NCBI GenBank assembly: GCA_015698045.1
Contig: BLAL01000229.1
Location: forward strand, 2,199,758-2,263,757
From: Rhizophagus clarus
Lineage: Eukaryota; Glomeromycota; Glomeromycetes; Glomerales; Glomeraceae
Length of the DNA: 64,000 nt
Reading direction: 5' to 3'
The notes beneath the pieces were generated by a model. That model was given only the letters and a program-made list of their open reading frames with translations, was not told the DNA's origin and made no database searches. Numbering within the stretch: position 1 is the stretch's first letter; each line of letters starts with the position of its first letter. The position numbers and the translations under genes are program-made. This document shows, one piece after another, positions 1-12,938 of the stretch.

Positions 1-195
1 AGGTAGAATATATTTTCATAACGTTATTTCAGACCAATCAATATAAATAAATAATTATTTTATTTTATAGGACGTGAACTTAAAGATACAATAATTGTTG
101 CTTACCTTTTGGAATATTACTCTCAACATGCGAGAAATAATACCGTTTGGATGAGCACTGCTTCTAAAGCACTTTCTTTGTTATATAATTACGGT

Positions 196-814
196 TAGGG
201 ATAGGAATCGATTCTAGAATCGACTAATCGCGATTAATCGTTTCGCAAGATTCGATTCTGAGATTCGATTTTCGGTTTCGATTAATCGATTCTAATCGAT
301 TCTAATCGATTCTCTGCGTCATGAATAGAGCTCAAAACGGGTCAGTCGGGTCGGTTCGGGTAACCTGCTCTGACCCGACCTGACCCGACTCGTTGACCCG
401 AAAGTATTCGAGTTACTTCGAATGATTAGATTAATAAAAAAAAACATTGTAAAAACGTTTCGCGACGTTTTTTTAATAAATTATCACAAAAAAAAAACGT
501 CGCTAAACGTTTTTTATTAAATTATACATTAAAAAACGTTTGGCAACGTTAATTAATAGCTTATAAAACATTTTTTTTTTTTTATGTTTCAAAAAAACGG
601 TTCTCAGGTAACCTGAATTGACCCCTACCCGTCTGGAGCTCTAGATATTAATAATGTCATCTATCTAATTAAACGAACTGAACGAACTGCACATGAAAAT
701 ATTTTAACCACAGTAACTACGCCAGACTCGATTTTTTTTGTGCGATTTTCGATTAGTCGATTTAGAATCGACTTTCGATTAATTCGATTATCGCAGAATC
801 GATTCCGATCCCTA
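196..814. mobile_element. hAT-like MITE with 8-bp target duplication
   Basis: The element starts TAGGGATAGGAATCGATTC and ends GAATCGATTCCGATCCCTA, an imperfect terminal inverted repeat, and is flanked on both sides by the 8-bp direct repeat ATTACGGT (188-195 and 815-822). An 8-bp duplication and TAGGG termini fit the hAT superfamily. It is 619 bp with no plausible transposase, so it is non-autonomous. The subterminal regions are packed with short ATCGATT-like motifs in both orientations. A second inverted-repeat unit lies inside it. The insertion is at the exon 6/intron junction of the TRP pseudogene, so the duplicated target contains the splice donor. Confidence 0.85.
325..649. mobile_element. 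Inverted-repeat element nested in the hAT-like MITE
   Basis: The two ends form an imperfect inverted repeat of about 40 bp: the left end begins TAGAGCTC and continues through ACGGGTC and GGTAACCTG, and the right end is the complement (CAGGTAACCTG through ACCCGTC to GAGCTCTA). The interior has AAACGTTT/GCGACGTTT hairpin-forming stretches between A and T runs. It is GC-richer than its surroundings. I see no clear target duplication, so nesting by transposition is inferred from the arms only. Confidence 0.5.
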
Positions 815-3394
815 ATTACGGTTCTTGATTTATTTGTTATATATATATTTTATTATCAAGAAAAAATTTGAAATGAATTTGTGAAATTGACAATTTTTAT
901 TAAATGATTATTCTAGAAAATTATTTCGTAAGGAATGTTTTGCAGAACAGGATCACTTTTCATCACAAGATCCATACGATGTAATCGTGACACCAAATTT
1001 GGAGCATTCAGGCCTATAGATAAACTGCAGTTCGATAAAGATAAATTTTACAAATGGATTCTGAAATTATTTAAGTCTTTCGAAATTAATATGTTCAGAT
1101 TCGTTGAACACTTTGATAATGATCTTGGAAAGCCACCGATAGCTTACGAGGGGTTCCTTTCCTGATTTTGCTGTAAATAAAATTCACAGAAAAAAGTAGA
1201 AAATGATTTAATAAAATTTATTATGAATAATTTTTGGATGTTATTAATACCACGATGGTACAAAATTGGTCGAAGAGAGAAGAATCTGTTAAGCCCATTT
1301 TCAAAGGTGGTACGATACGAGAATAATGATGATATGTATGACAACTCTGGTTATCGATTTTCTATGGCGCAGGGCGAGAGAATTTTTTTTTCTCCATCTT
1401 TTTCTACGATTTCTTATCTTAGTTTTTGCTTTTGTTATGTTAGTTGGGCATATATTAATTATGAAGTTGCGGATGAAAAACTTCGAAATATTTTATTTAT
1501 ATCGATGGTTATATTTTATTATTTAGCATTATATTTATTCGTTACTGAAGTGGTTATCATGTACCTAGGAATATTTCGGAGCTATATTTAATATTTTTGA
1601 TTTAATCTCAATATAATTCCAACGATAGTAATGACAGAGTTATATATGAATTATCAATTCGCCAATGGTTTTGGAAGTATCACAACACTTGATACTCGAT
1701 TAGTTGTGATGATATCGTTTTCGATTCTCTTGATTTGGTTTTGTATCTTCGTCTAAAATAGGGTTCTTAATCGAGTCGAGTAAGGTCGACCATTGATTGA
1801 GTCAATCAATTACTAATCGATCATAAGTTTTCGAACTAGCATAAAATGATAGTCCTAACAGAGCTGTATAAATATAAAAAGAAGTTTTTTTTTATGTGAA
1901 TTATCAAATTAAACATATGATATTTGTGTAAAACATTATAAAGTTAAAGAAATTAAAAGGCACCTTTTGTACATTTTATCTATAATTATTAATTTAGAAA
2001 AGAATTATATAAATAAATGTCAGACAAGAACAAAAAACGTAAATATTTAAACATTATCATGACAATTCACTCCTATTTTTGTTATGATAGGTTAAAGATC
2101 GTAAAAAGTGGTGTCAAGGTATCTGAATTGATTTCTTGCTTTGTGTTCATTGCTGTTACAATCTAAAAATAATGGCTCAGGTTCAAATGATTCTTTTGTA
2201 TAAATTTGATAAGATTAAAGTTAATTTTTTTTAAAGTTTAGAAATAAAATTTAATAAATTTTAATAAATTTAAATACCCTAGTCTAAAATCAGGTAAAAT
2301 AAAATTTTTCTTTTTTTTTTTTTTAAAAAAAAAAAATTAAAAGACTTGTTACAGACTTTACGGCTAAATGGCTAATCATTTGTTAATGCTTTTACTTCAA
2401 ACTTTTTTTATGTTATGATAATCTTCAAAACTGTATTCCGTTCATTTTATTTACTATAATTGCATTTGCACATTCAATGTCATGATCATTTCCAATTTTA
2501 TTTTAAACCTTAGTATTTCTATCGTAAATTCAATACTAACTTTTATATCTTTTCTATAGGTTTATTCTGCTTGACAATCCAGAACATATAGACACTAAAG
2601 CTACTTAATTTAGTGGACAAGCTACAAGTACTCAAACGGGTGAAACATTTAATATCCGATTTTAACCCCAGAGGTTCGGCCGATAATCCATTTTTTTATA
2701 TATTAACATTAATTGAAGTTGCATATTTTTGGCTTAACGGTAATTGGGTTCAAAGAGGTACGTTCAATTTTTGGGCGGTCGATATGTTAAGCTTACTTGC
2801 TAGCATCTTCTTCCGTTCTTCGTAACGATATTACAAAACATGTTGATTGCTTTCATGGGGTAGGTTTTAATGAAAAATATAATAACTTTAATACTTTATT
2901 ATCACATTATTTAAAAATTATTCGTATAGTGGTGTTATTTAGAAGCAGCAACTAAAGGTAGACAAACTTTGTTGAGGTATCGAGCAAATTAGATAGTAGA
3001 TTACGAAGCTTTTCATCATATTCATTTTCGACATCAAGAACCAAGTCCAAGGAACATTTATTATATTGGTCAATCTAAAAATTTTGTAGAATGGTATAAA
3101 AGTAGAAAAAATGATCAAGGTGAGATATATAAAGATTTTGAGGAAAAATCTACATTCACGAAATACGCTTTCAAAGAGACCGATTATGATAAAGTTTCAA
3201 TTTGGAAATTTGATGATTGTTCTACTACTGCTACTACTATGAAAGTTGCAGAAGATCTTAAAGAAGAAAATTCAATTTTAAAGAATGATCAAGAAGTTAT
3301 TTTGAACGAAATTAATGAAATGAGAAAATTAATAGATAATATTGATTCTATAATTGGTCAATTGTGTAATAAATTTAATCTTAATAATAATTAA

Positions 3395-4091
3395 ATTACC
3401 CATAATAATAAATTATTGGTTGGGTTCTTAAGTAAAATACTACTATTAGGAACCAACGTTAGAAATATCGGTCCTACTAGGATCGGCATTTTCCCAGTAG
3501 CTCAGTTTATTTATATTTTATCGTATATAATATGTATAACATAATAATAATTATAATTTTTAAATAAAAATAGATTTTCAGCCATATTACTTACCAGGGA
3601 TATGTTGTTGTCCAACGAACTATATTTGAAACGTTTACTTAACCAAATGCGCGATAGATCGAGATAATTTGTCAATTAATTACATACCATAAAAATTATA
3701 TTGATACGTCGATCATATTTTATTTTACCAAATATATTAACTAAAAATATTTTGACTACGATTTTTTTTAGGACCTAAAATCTTGTTTTGCTTTTATCTG
3801 TTGTGTTATATTACTCAAGTCTTTATTTTGCGAAGAGAATTAAGAATTGATTCATTCGCGACAAAAATGCTTCTCATTCTACAGTTTCGGATTCGGTTAT
3901 AAAAGGCAATATGGTGGTCATACAAAACGATGGCTACACAAGCTCTGAAATAAGGTTTTTTCTTTGTTTAAAAAATAAAATTTTACGTTTATTAGTTTTT
4001 TTTAAAATTGGTTTCTTTCTTTTTTTTTTTTTTTTTAAGAAAAAAAAAAATAACTAAAAAAAATTTTATAATATATAAAAAAAAAAAAAAA
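3395..4091. other. Intergenic spacer before TRP copy 2
   Basis: No gene was seen. The last 100 bases are dominated by T and A runs leading directly to the start codon at 4092. A promoter cannot be defined by eye. Confidence 0.5.
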
Positions 4092-7000
4092 ATGTCTTTA
4101 GCTGAACCAACTAATAGTAATAATCTTAATAGTAATATAAGTTATCAGGAAAGGTTATCGATTGATAAGGATTTATTCAGAAATTTAAGAAAGAGTTTGA
4201 GTTTCCTTAGTCCTAAGGATGATACGAGTGATAAATTTTCGAGTTCCGGAAATGATCCTATTTTCAATAAGGAACGATACCAAATCGCGATTTCCCAAGA
4301 TGGTAAATTTGCTGTAACATTTGATACAGGTAAAAAATTCATTTACAGATTTATAGGCTTACTTAAATGTTTATTATACTTTTAATTATGAAATTAAAAA
4401 AAATGAGTTTTTTTTTTTTAAAAAGCAAATCTCCGTATTAGAGTATTGGAAAATACAGATCATCGTCAATTCAGATTATCTAAGGATAAGGTCGATGTTT
4501 CTACTCCAGAACAAAATCCAAACAATCAGTATGATGAAATAGTTAGTAAATCAACCCATTCCATCAATCAGAGTGATGAAGAAATTAATAAAACAATTGC
4601 TTATTTCAAAATCAGCGAAAGTTTGGATATTGAAAAGTTTTATGATCAATATTTTCGACGTACAATCCAAGAAACTGCCGGTACTGATGTTAATGATGTT
4701 ACGGACGATGGATATAGATGGGGTTTAGATATATCAAATGTACAAAATTATCAAGACAAATATTTTATTCTTGTTGCTGTATCTCGCATAGATGTAAGTG
4801 ATGATATGAAAGGAAAGGTGAATGCTGATACAAATTCTGATTACAAGAAAAACACAATAAAAAAAAGATATGAAAGAATTAGTGAAGTTCCAATTTCAGA
4901 AGACGTTAGACTTGATTTTAATATGGTAATTAAATCAAATGAAATTAAAAAAGGAACAGCAGTTTACCGTCTTAAACTAATAAAGGATGAAAATAAAAGC
5001 TTTGGTCTTAAAATATGCCCCGTAACTTATTATTATTCTGATAGTGTTTCAGGAATATGTAAATTCATACACAATACAGACGATATCGATCAAAATGATA
5101 ATTTTACTTTAAAGAGATTTGTAGTACTGAACTTTAACGGAATATATAATTTTGAATATGATTTTGATTATAGAAGTCTTGATTTGAACACGAGATTTGA
5201 CTATCCAAAAAGCATTAAAAATGAATTAAAACATTGGCATAAAGAAAATTTAGAAGACTGTATGGATAAGCTTCTTACGTGTCTTTATGATAAATATTTC
5301 TTGGTTGAACAATATAAGAATAATGTGCAGACTCTTGAAGGTAAAATATCATAACGAATATTATTTATTTCGCTATAATATACTTTTAGATTTATATTAA
5401 CAAATAATTGTAGTTTATGATCTGGCAGAAATGAGCTTAAAAACTACTCCAAAAAGAGTCGAAAAAAAAGATAAACACGTTAGAAAGTTTAATTACAATA
5501 CTTTTTCAGTCAGTAAACTACAAATTTGTTTTACTAGAGGACTTTATTCTGTTAAGTAAGTTTATTCGCTTCATTATTTTTTTTTATTTATTAATTAATC
5601 ATTTATCTTTCGAATTAAATTAGGTTATACCTTATGGAGAATGGTCTAGAGGTCGTGTCAAAGAAATTTGATGAAGTAGAAAAAATTTATTCACTAGAAT
5701 TCATTGATAGTGATGAAAAATTACTTATAATAGGCGAAAAAGAGAATAAGGTGAAGCTTGTGATCTGGGATATGTATAATACTGTAAAGGCCGAAACGAT
5801 AATATTAGAAAATTTTTCTGTCGTGGATCTTAGCAATCGTTTAGCTAGAACATCAGGAAATATTTTACAAGTTGATGAAATAGGAAGAGTTACATCGGTT
5901 CTTAAAAAAATCGAAAATAAATTAAAACAAAATGCACCAAAAAAAATAGATAACAATTTTAAAAAATATACAAATAGAAAATTTGGTGAAAAAGTGGATG
6001 GAAAATTTGATGCAAATCATACGATTCATTCTGATAAAGAATTTGAACCGATAGTTATTGATAAAGAACCTTGGGTGATAGATGAATATAAAAGAAATTC
6101 TTATTGTCTTTATCAAAATAAAGAAGGAACAAGAATACGAACTTTACAGCTTATAGTTGGCAGATCCACGGTTCAAATTTGGCAACAAGTCCGAGATAAT
6201 AGTATACCAAAATCTAAACTTCCTAATAATGGAGGTCCATTTCTTGAATATATATGGGCGAATGGTATTCCAATAAATCAAGAAAGGAAATCAACAAGAT
6301 TAAGAATTGGAGAGTTCAAATATAAACCAAATGATGGGTCAAGTCATATATTAGATGATAGTATATTAGATGATTTTTATTTAAAAGTTTATTGGTATGA
6401 GAGAGCTTCAGATAATAAAGGGAAAATAACAGAAGAAATTATAAAAAAGGAGGATGAAAAAATAGAAGAAATGGAACGTAACAGAAAAGCGGGAAAGGAA
6501 ATGGAAATGAATGGAATTATGGAAATGAAGGAAAAAGTAATTCAACGGAAAGATATTATTGAAAAAGTTAGTGCGGTAAGACGCGCTTGTAGAGCATTGG
6601 AACATCTTAATAAGCGCAGAAGTTTTCTTGTGACTAATTATATTAAAATACATCAAGTAGGTTGATTATAATTTTATTTTTCATTATACTTTGTTTTTTT
6701 TTTTTGGAAAAATATAAAGTAATTAAATTTCTTTTAATTATAAGTATGAAGAAATGGTGATATATATTAGACATATAGTTTGGAGGTTTGCTAAATGTAA
6801 GCCTGAAGAATTTAAATTATTAGATGTTCGACATAACGTCATGAAAAAATTAATTCTTGGTGATTGTAGTCATTTGATAAAACTTATATTATTTGGGGAC
6901 AAAAATGATGATAAAGAAAAAGAGGAGCCCGTAATCAGACATATACCAAGAAGTGTGTCGTGGCCAGGAAAAAATTTTATAAGAGATGATGATCTCCGAA

Positions 7001-9452
7001 TTGATAGTAATGGTCTAGGATTAGAAGATCATGAAAGGCCAGAAAATGATATGGAATTAGCAATTTATCGATATAAAGGTAAATTAACCTTATAACATGG
7101 CTTAATATTATTGATTAATAATGACCTAATTTTTATATTATAGGTCTTGAACTTAAAGATACAGTTGTTGTTGCTTATCTTTTGGAATACTATTCTTGTC
7201 ATGCAACAGATTACGCGGGTTGGATGAGTACTGTGTCTAAGGCATTACCTTTATTATTTAAATATAATTACGGTTCGTTTTTTTTTTTCAATTATAAATT
7301 TTATTTTTCATTCAAACTTCAAAAGGATTTATCATGTTTACAATGTTTGTCTTACAACATAGATGATTATGCCAGAAAGCTATTTCGTAAAGAATGTTTT
7401 GCAAATCAAGATTACTTTTCAGCACAAGATCCTTATAATATTATTCCAGTAGAATATCAAGCGAAACGTAATCATAACATTAAGTTTAGAGCGTTTAGAA
7501 TAGACAAATTGCAATCCGACGAGTATAAATGGTACAATAGAATCGGAAAATTATTTGAACCTTTTAAAAAAATTTACAGATTCGTTGAAGATTTTGATAA
7601 TTATCTTGAGAAGTCTCCTTTAGCTTTAAGAGTTGTACCTCTTCCTGAATTTACTATAAATAGAGTTCCACAGAAAAATTTAGAACAAAATTATAGATTA
7701 AAAATTGCTCTAAATATTTTTTTGTTCTTATTCATACCACGATGGTATAAAATTAGTCGAGATAAGAAGAATTTATTAAGTCCTTTTTCCAGGGTGGTAC
7801 GATACGAGAATAATGATGATATGTATGACAATCCAGCGACCGAAGCGGTTATTGATTTTCGTTGGCAAAAAGCGAGAAATTTCTTTATCTTCCTTTTTCT
7901 TCGATTTCTTGTTTTTGCCTTTTGTTTCATATTTATTAGTTGGGAATATTTGAGTCATGATGTTATAAGTTGGAAACTTCGAAATTTTTTAGTTGCATTA
8001 ATTTTCATATTCTATTATTTAGCAGCATATTTACTCGTTACTGAATTTATACAGTTATATTACCACGGGCCTAGAAAATATGTTGGTGATATATTCAATA
8101 GTTTTGATATATTATCTATCTTACTTCCTGTGATAGTAATGTCAATAATGCTTCGAGAATTTCAATTTTCTGATGGCTTTGCAAGTGTCGAGTCAGTCGA
8201 TATTGGATTAATGGTGGGCACATCATTCTCTGTATTCTTTCTTTGGATCGAATTTGTAGGTTTTATTTTACGATTGTTTGATCTTTTACATATCAATTAA
8301 CAATATTAACGGGTAATTTTATAACTTAGGTTTTATATCTCCGCTTAATATCAAGTAAATATAAAATTTAACTTCATTTTGAAAGATATAACATGAACAA
8401 ATTATTAATTATTTTTTATTTTTTAATCTATTAGAAATAGCCATATATATTTACTACGTAATATATATCATCGAGAACACATTCCCGTTTATTTTGTTTA
8501 TGTTCATTGTAATAATTGGGTTTGCGCATACAATGTATGATTTTCAATTTTTTTTTTTTTTTTTTTTGTTTATTACGTTCATTTATTTTTAATTAATAAT
8601 AATTTTTTTTATTCAAACCTAGGTTTGTTTTACTTAAGAATCCTAATGATCCTAAAATTAATTTGAAAACAGATTCATCAAGTGGAACTGCTACAAATCC
8701 AATAACTAATGAAGTTATATTTAATATTGCGCTTGAAGATGATTATGATGTTACAGATCGGAATGATAATCCATTTTCATCCTTTCCTACCGCAATAATG
8801 GCCGCATATTTTTGGTTGAATGGTGATAATGTTCAGAGAGATCATTTTGACTTTTGGGTTATTGATTTATTTACCTTAATTGCTAGTATTTTTATTGTAA
8901 CTGTTTTACAAAATATGTTGATTGCTTTTATGAGGTAATTTATTATTATTAACCATATTTATTATTAAAATTTGATATTAATTAATTATTTATTTTAGTG
9001 GTGTGTATGAAAAAGCAGAAACTAAGGGTAGACAAGCTTTATTAAGATTTAGGGCGAATCAAATAGCAGATTATGAAGCATTAGAACATTTTCATTTTTG
9101 GCCCACTGAACCCGAACCAAAATATATTTATTACATTGGACAATCTAAAAATTTTCAAGAGTGGTATCAAATGAAAAAAGATGATCAAGGTGAAATTTAT
9201 AAAGATTTTGAAGAAAAATCTTCGATTACGAATCAAGCTTTTAAAGATGTTAATTATAATATCGTTTCGATTTGGAAGTTCGATGATGATAATTCATCTA
9301 AAATAAAGGAAGGAAATATTTCATCAAGTCCTGTAGAAAATTCTAGAGAAATTATTCTAGAAGAAATTAATGAAATGAAAAAAATGAGAAAAAATATTGA
9401 TAATTTAATTAATCATATGTATACTAAATTTAATATACCTCAAGATTCATAA
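4092..9452 (+). CDS. TRP-like ion channel protein, 11 exons (copy 2)
   Basis: Exons deduced from GT/AG sites and unbroken phase: 4092-4329, 4426-5340, 5414-5555, 5624-6656, 6745-7078, 7144-7272, 7363-8255, 8330-8354, 8435-8534, 8623-8934, 8999-9452; 1524 residues. The N-terminal half looks like degenerate WD40/beta-propeller sequence ('YQIAISQDGKFAVTF', 'KLLIIGEK ... LVIWDMYNT'). The C-terminal third carries six hydrophobic segments at about 1103-1125, 1135-1160, 1172-1194, 1208-1236, 1240-1274 and 1345-1373, with a pore-loop-like stretch ('IMAAYFWLNGD') before the last. A conserved cytoplasmic block follows ('RANQIADYEAL', 'YYIGQSKNF'), then a charged tail that may form a coiled coil. This layout fits an ion-transport-domain/TRP-like cation channel in a cell membrane; ion and gating are unknown. 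Exon 8 is only 25 nt. The ATG at 4092 starts the same conserved sequence (MSLAEPTNSN) as copy 3. Confidence 0.88.
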
Positions 9453-11288
9453 AAATGTAATATTAGCAATATGTAACATAAATTTTTTTTCTAAAGTAAA
9501 AAAAAAAAAAAATTAACTTATTATATTTAAGATTCGAATTTTCAAAAATTTTTTAGTCTTCAAAATCTACGAAATTCATAGATTTAGTTCCATAGTTGAA
9601 TGCTATTTGACCAGTTATAAGGAGAAATCTTCTGTCGTTATTAAGAAATCTGCCACGAATAATCTTTGCACTATTATTCATGGAGTGACAGATAATATGT
9701 GACAAATAGGTTCAAAAATTGTACACATAAAAAACGATCCGCAGACAGTCAAGTGATATGTAGTATCTTAATTAAAATAAATTGATATTAATAAAGTTCA
9801 ACCAAAACAATCAAATTTTTATTAATGTCGTTAGATAAAATAACAAGAAGCATAAAAATGATATATGAGTTGTTAACTTACTATTAAGCAATCGAAAGCA
9901 TCTGCCAAGTTAAAATTTATCATTGACAATGATTATTGATCTAAAATCGATTTACTAAATCAAGGAATAATTAGTATCGCGCGTGTAAAGAAAATGATTT
10001 ATTTATTGTTAAAAAGTCAATTTAATGCAGATGAAAAATTTTCTGCAAATGACTATTTATATAAAATTAAATGACTGTATTCGAAATCATATCAAAATGA
10101 CATAAATTTTCTATAATCATTCTTATTAATAAGAAACTTATATAAAATTTTAATACGAATCATTTTATCATGAATATTTAATACTGCCAAAAAAAAGAGA
10201 TTTAATCATTTGATTTTTAAAACAATCTAGCCTCATTTAAATCGAAAAAGTTGAAATGGCGCATTTGATTATTATAATTCTTTTTTTTTTTTTTTTTAAT
10301 AAACTTGATTATTTCCATATTATTGATTTATTCCATAAAATTATTACAAAACTAAACAGTTTATCTATAATGTTTATTTATTATTTAGTGAGATCAATAA
10401 TCGAATTATACTAATACTGCATCGCTTTTAAACGAATACAAGGATATTATTTATTCTTTCAACGCTATTAAAATTTTAAATATGATGATTTGCCTCATAA
10501 TTTGAGTGTAATTAAGAAGGATATCTCCCACTATTAAGGTTGGCGAAAATTATACTATATAGTTACATTACGTGTAAATTACGTTGTAAATTACAAAATT
10601 TTTACATCAGTGTATTATTGGGCCAGAATTATGATTTTTTGATTAGCATTAATAAAATTTTATTCAATTTCGGTCTAATTTATTATTATTTTTTTTTTTT
10701 TACCAATAAGTTCCATTGAAATCGTTTTTCCATTTTATTCGGCCTTTCTTCAGGTTCAGATCAAAAAGCTAAACTTTTCTTGTGACATTTTATTTAATAA
10801 TACTTACAATCTAATTATGCATTTAAGTAAAGAGTATAATTAGTTCAAATTACATGTGGATATTATACAATAAATATAGTATAATTAGTCATTGTAACTT
10901 ACCATCTATTGCAGTATGTAATTAAATAATTATTTAAACAAAAATTTAGTTATTATTAGCTAAATAAATTTTTTGTGAAACAATCGAAAATAAAATGGGA
11001 AAAAAAAATAATCATGATATTAAAAACTTACCGACAGTACAATCAAATAATTGAGAAAATAAGGAGAGCCGTGAATCCACAGGGTACCTAAAAGAAGGGG
11101 AACAAAAAAGGGACAAAAATAAAACATAAAAGAAAAAATCCTCTAAGCGCAGATTTCTTTTTCTTTCCAATTTTTTTGATTACTCGTCTTTTACTTTTAT
11201 TACCCATAATAACTAGATTATAGTCATTTAATAGCCAGATCTAGCCTTAAGTTTCATCCAAATCATTCATGAAAGACTTTAATCAACT

Positions 11289-11320
<32 letters not shown>

Positions 11321-11380
11321 CCAAGAATTAATTACTGTTTTCGATGAACGTGAATTAGAGGTTAGCAATTAATATTAGTA

Positions 11381-11473
11381 ATCAGAAGTTCATTTTACAC
11401 AGCCAAATCACCCCATTTCGAGGTTATGCGGTTAATTATATCATTTCTAGCGTTCTTTAGCCTATCTACTGTA
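11381..11473 (+). repeat. Direct repeat, unit 1 (partner at 12404-12497)
   Basis: About 93 bp beginning ATCAGAAGTTCATTTTACAC and ending CTATCTACTGTA recurs almost unchanged at 12404-12497, about 1 kb downstream in the same orientation. The two differ by about one indel and one substitution. No terminal repeats or coding were seen; it could be a recent segmental duplication or a short transposon fragment. Confidence 0.85.
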
Positions 11474-11542
11474 GCATAGCGGACATCCTTATATCACTTT
11501 GCCGATCTTTGCCGATCATATAGTAAATTAGGTGATATCAGA

Positions 11543-11592
11543 CTTTAAAGCTTCGGCCAAAGCCACAGAAATTCGGCCGAAGCTTGAAACTT
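11543..11592. repeat. Short hairpin with AAGCTTCGGCC arms
   Basis: The arms CTTTAAAGCTTCGGCC and CGGCCGAAGCTTGAAA are near-complementary around a loop of about 15 bases. It is GC-richer than the spacer. Function unknown; it may be the core of a small foldback element. Confidence 0.5.
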
Positions 11593-12233
11593 TTATGGGC
11601 TATAGATCAATGGCTTTAAAATTAATGACCGAAGTAACACAGTAAAATTTTAGGTAACACAAAAGTTATGGTTAAAATTGTACTTGCAATTATACTTCTA
11701 TAATTTATATAATAATTAGTAATTTTTAAAATGTCATTTCTCAATCAATTTTGTATGAATATTTATGAATTTACTACCAAAATGTTCGTCTTGATGAGAC
11801 AAATATAACAAGTTATAAAACATTAAATTCTAATCACTGGTTGACAAGATAACGCAAAATTACTTTTAATTTTTTTACTAAAGCTTATAATTTATTAATT
11901 TAAAAATAAATAAATTTTATTTTGTCACACTAGTAGACATTACATGATAATAATATATTTATAATAAAATTTAATGCACGTAAATTAAATATTAAGCATA
12001 TATATATTGTGCAAAATTTTTCAATAAAAGTTAATCAACAAGCATTTTATTAAAATTTTAAAAGTTGCTATTAGTAAAAATGACTAATAATAGTGCTATT
12101 CTAATAAAATTCAATATATAATAAATTTGAATAAATATTAAGTTGTTTGTAAAGTTTAATAAGTAGAATTTTTCAATTAAAACTAATTAATTGAATTTTA
12201 ACGATGTGATAAATCAAATAAAATGATCAGCAA

Positions 12234-12405
12234 AATAAATAAATCGAACAATGTAACTTTAAATTTTGCAAAAGATTTATGAACCATTTTAAGAATGACA
12301 ATAAATAAATAAATTAATTATAGTTTCATACTAAATTTATAATGATTGTAACCATTTATTCAATGAATCATTCAAATTTATTTGGCAAATGATCAACAAG
12401 GTTAT
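12234..12405 (+). repeat. Duplicated block, copy A (copy B at 12522-12682)
   Basis: Both copies start AAATAAATCGAACAATGTAAC and end with a shared stretch through TTGGCAAATGATCAACAAGG. Between these ends a segment of about 45 bp (A near 12261-12310; B near 12551-12600) is reverse-complemented, for example TTTTGCAAAAGATTTATGAACC in A against GGTTCATAAATCTTTTGCAAAA in B. So the duplication carries an internal inversion. Confidence 0.75.
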
Positions 12406-12497
12406 CAGAAGTTCATTTTACACAGCCAAATCACCCCATTTTCGAGGTTATACGGTTAATTATATCATTTCTAGCGTTCTTTAGCCTATCTACTGTA
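12404..12497 (+). repeat. Direct repeat, unit 2
   Basis: Second copy of the unit at 11381-11473. It sits directly between the two copies of the inverted-core duplication, so the three repeats form one rearranged cluster in front of the Sel1-kinase gene. Confidence 0.85.
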
Positions 12498-12521
12498 TAT
12501 ATCCCGTTGTACTATTCTAGT

Positions 12522-12682
12522 AAATAAATAAATCGAACAATGTAACTTTTAATTAATTTATTCATTCTTAAAACGGTTCATAAATCTTTTGCAAAATTTA
12601 TAGCTTCATATTAAATTTATAATAACTGCCATTTATTCAATGAATCATTCAAGTTTATTTGGCAAATGATCAACAAGGTTAT
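12522..12682 (+). repeat. Duplicated block, copy B with inverted core
   Basis: Matches 12234-12405 at both ends in direct orientation, while its first 50 bases after the common start are in reverse complement relative to copy A. It ends about 255 bp before the Sel1-kinase start codon. Confidence 0.75.
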
Positions 12683-12938
12683 GCCCGTCCTTTCGCACTG
12701 ATCCGCCAATTTTGTCGAACCAGCCGATATCCAATGATCTATTAATCCAAAGTTAAATCAATTTCTATATTATTAGTATTCACTCAAATATTTAAACAAC
12801 CTCAATTCATAAAAAAGCTCATAATCCTTAGATTTTATGTAATTTTCATATATACTGTAGGTCTCTCATAGCGCTATTACACCACTACTTGATAAATTGA
12901 CAACCAGTAATTGTCTGAAAATAGCAACTCCCGCTAAT

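Larger units (their letters stand above)
71..3394 (+). pseudogene. Decayed C-terminal copy of TRP-like channel gene (copy 1)
   Basis: This is the decayed C-terminal half of the gene family whose intact members are at 4092-9452 and 21158-26457. Exon 6-like sequence (71-193, 'AYLLEYY'), exon 7-like (from about 904, 'RKLFRKECF', later the 'ENNDDMYDN' block), exon 9-like (about 2416-2480), exon 10-like (about 2558-2860, 'AYFWLNG' pore region and 'QNMLIAFM') and exon 11-like (about 2929-3394, ending near the usual stop) lie in the right order. It is broken by frameshifts (near 990-1010 and 1150), in-frame stops (for example about 2606 and 2952) and loss of the exon 7 acceptor AG. A 619-bp transposon sits exactly at the exon 6 donor. 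Exons 1-5 are absent; they may lie left of the window. A 25-nt exon 8 was not found. A protein product is unlikely. Confidence 0.85.
9453..12938. other. Long AT-rich spacer with repeats
   Basis: No coding region could be supported. It holds a (TA)n run near 11291-11315, a small hairpin at 11543-11592, a 93-bp direct repeat (11381-11473 and 12404-12497) and a second duplicated block with an internal inversion (12234-12405 and 12522-12682), reported separately. The rest is A/T-rich sequence with stops in every frame. Confidence 0.5.

Noticed and set aside
1223-1591. Open frame as a separate small membrane protein gene
   Set aside because: It is one broken stretch of exon 7 of the TRP pseudogene; frames shift before and after it.
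7273-7362. Reading through the exon 6-7 intron, since it is open in frame
   Set aside because: The segment is not conserved between copies 2 and 3, while splicing it out joins conserved sequence in both.
8256-8300. Reading exon 7 through to the stop at 8300
   Set aside because: Copies 2 and 3 differ by a 4-nt indel there, and splicing at GTAGGT to the 25-nt exon gives a conserved helix in both.
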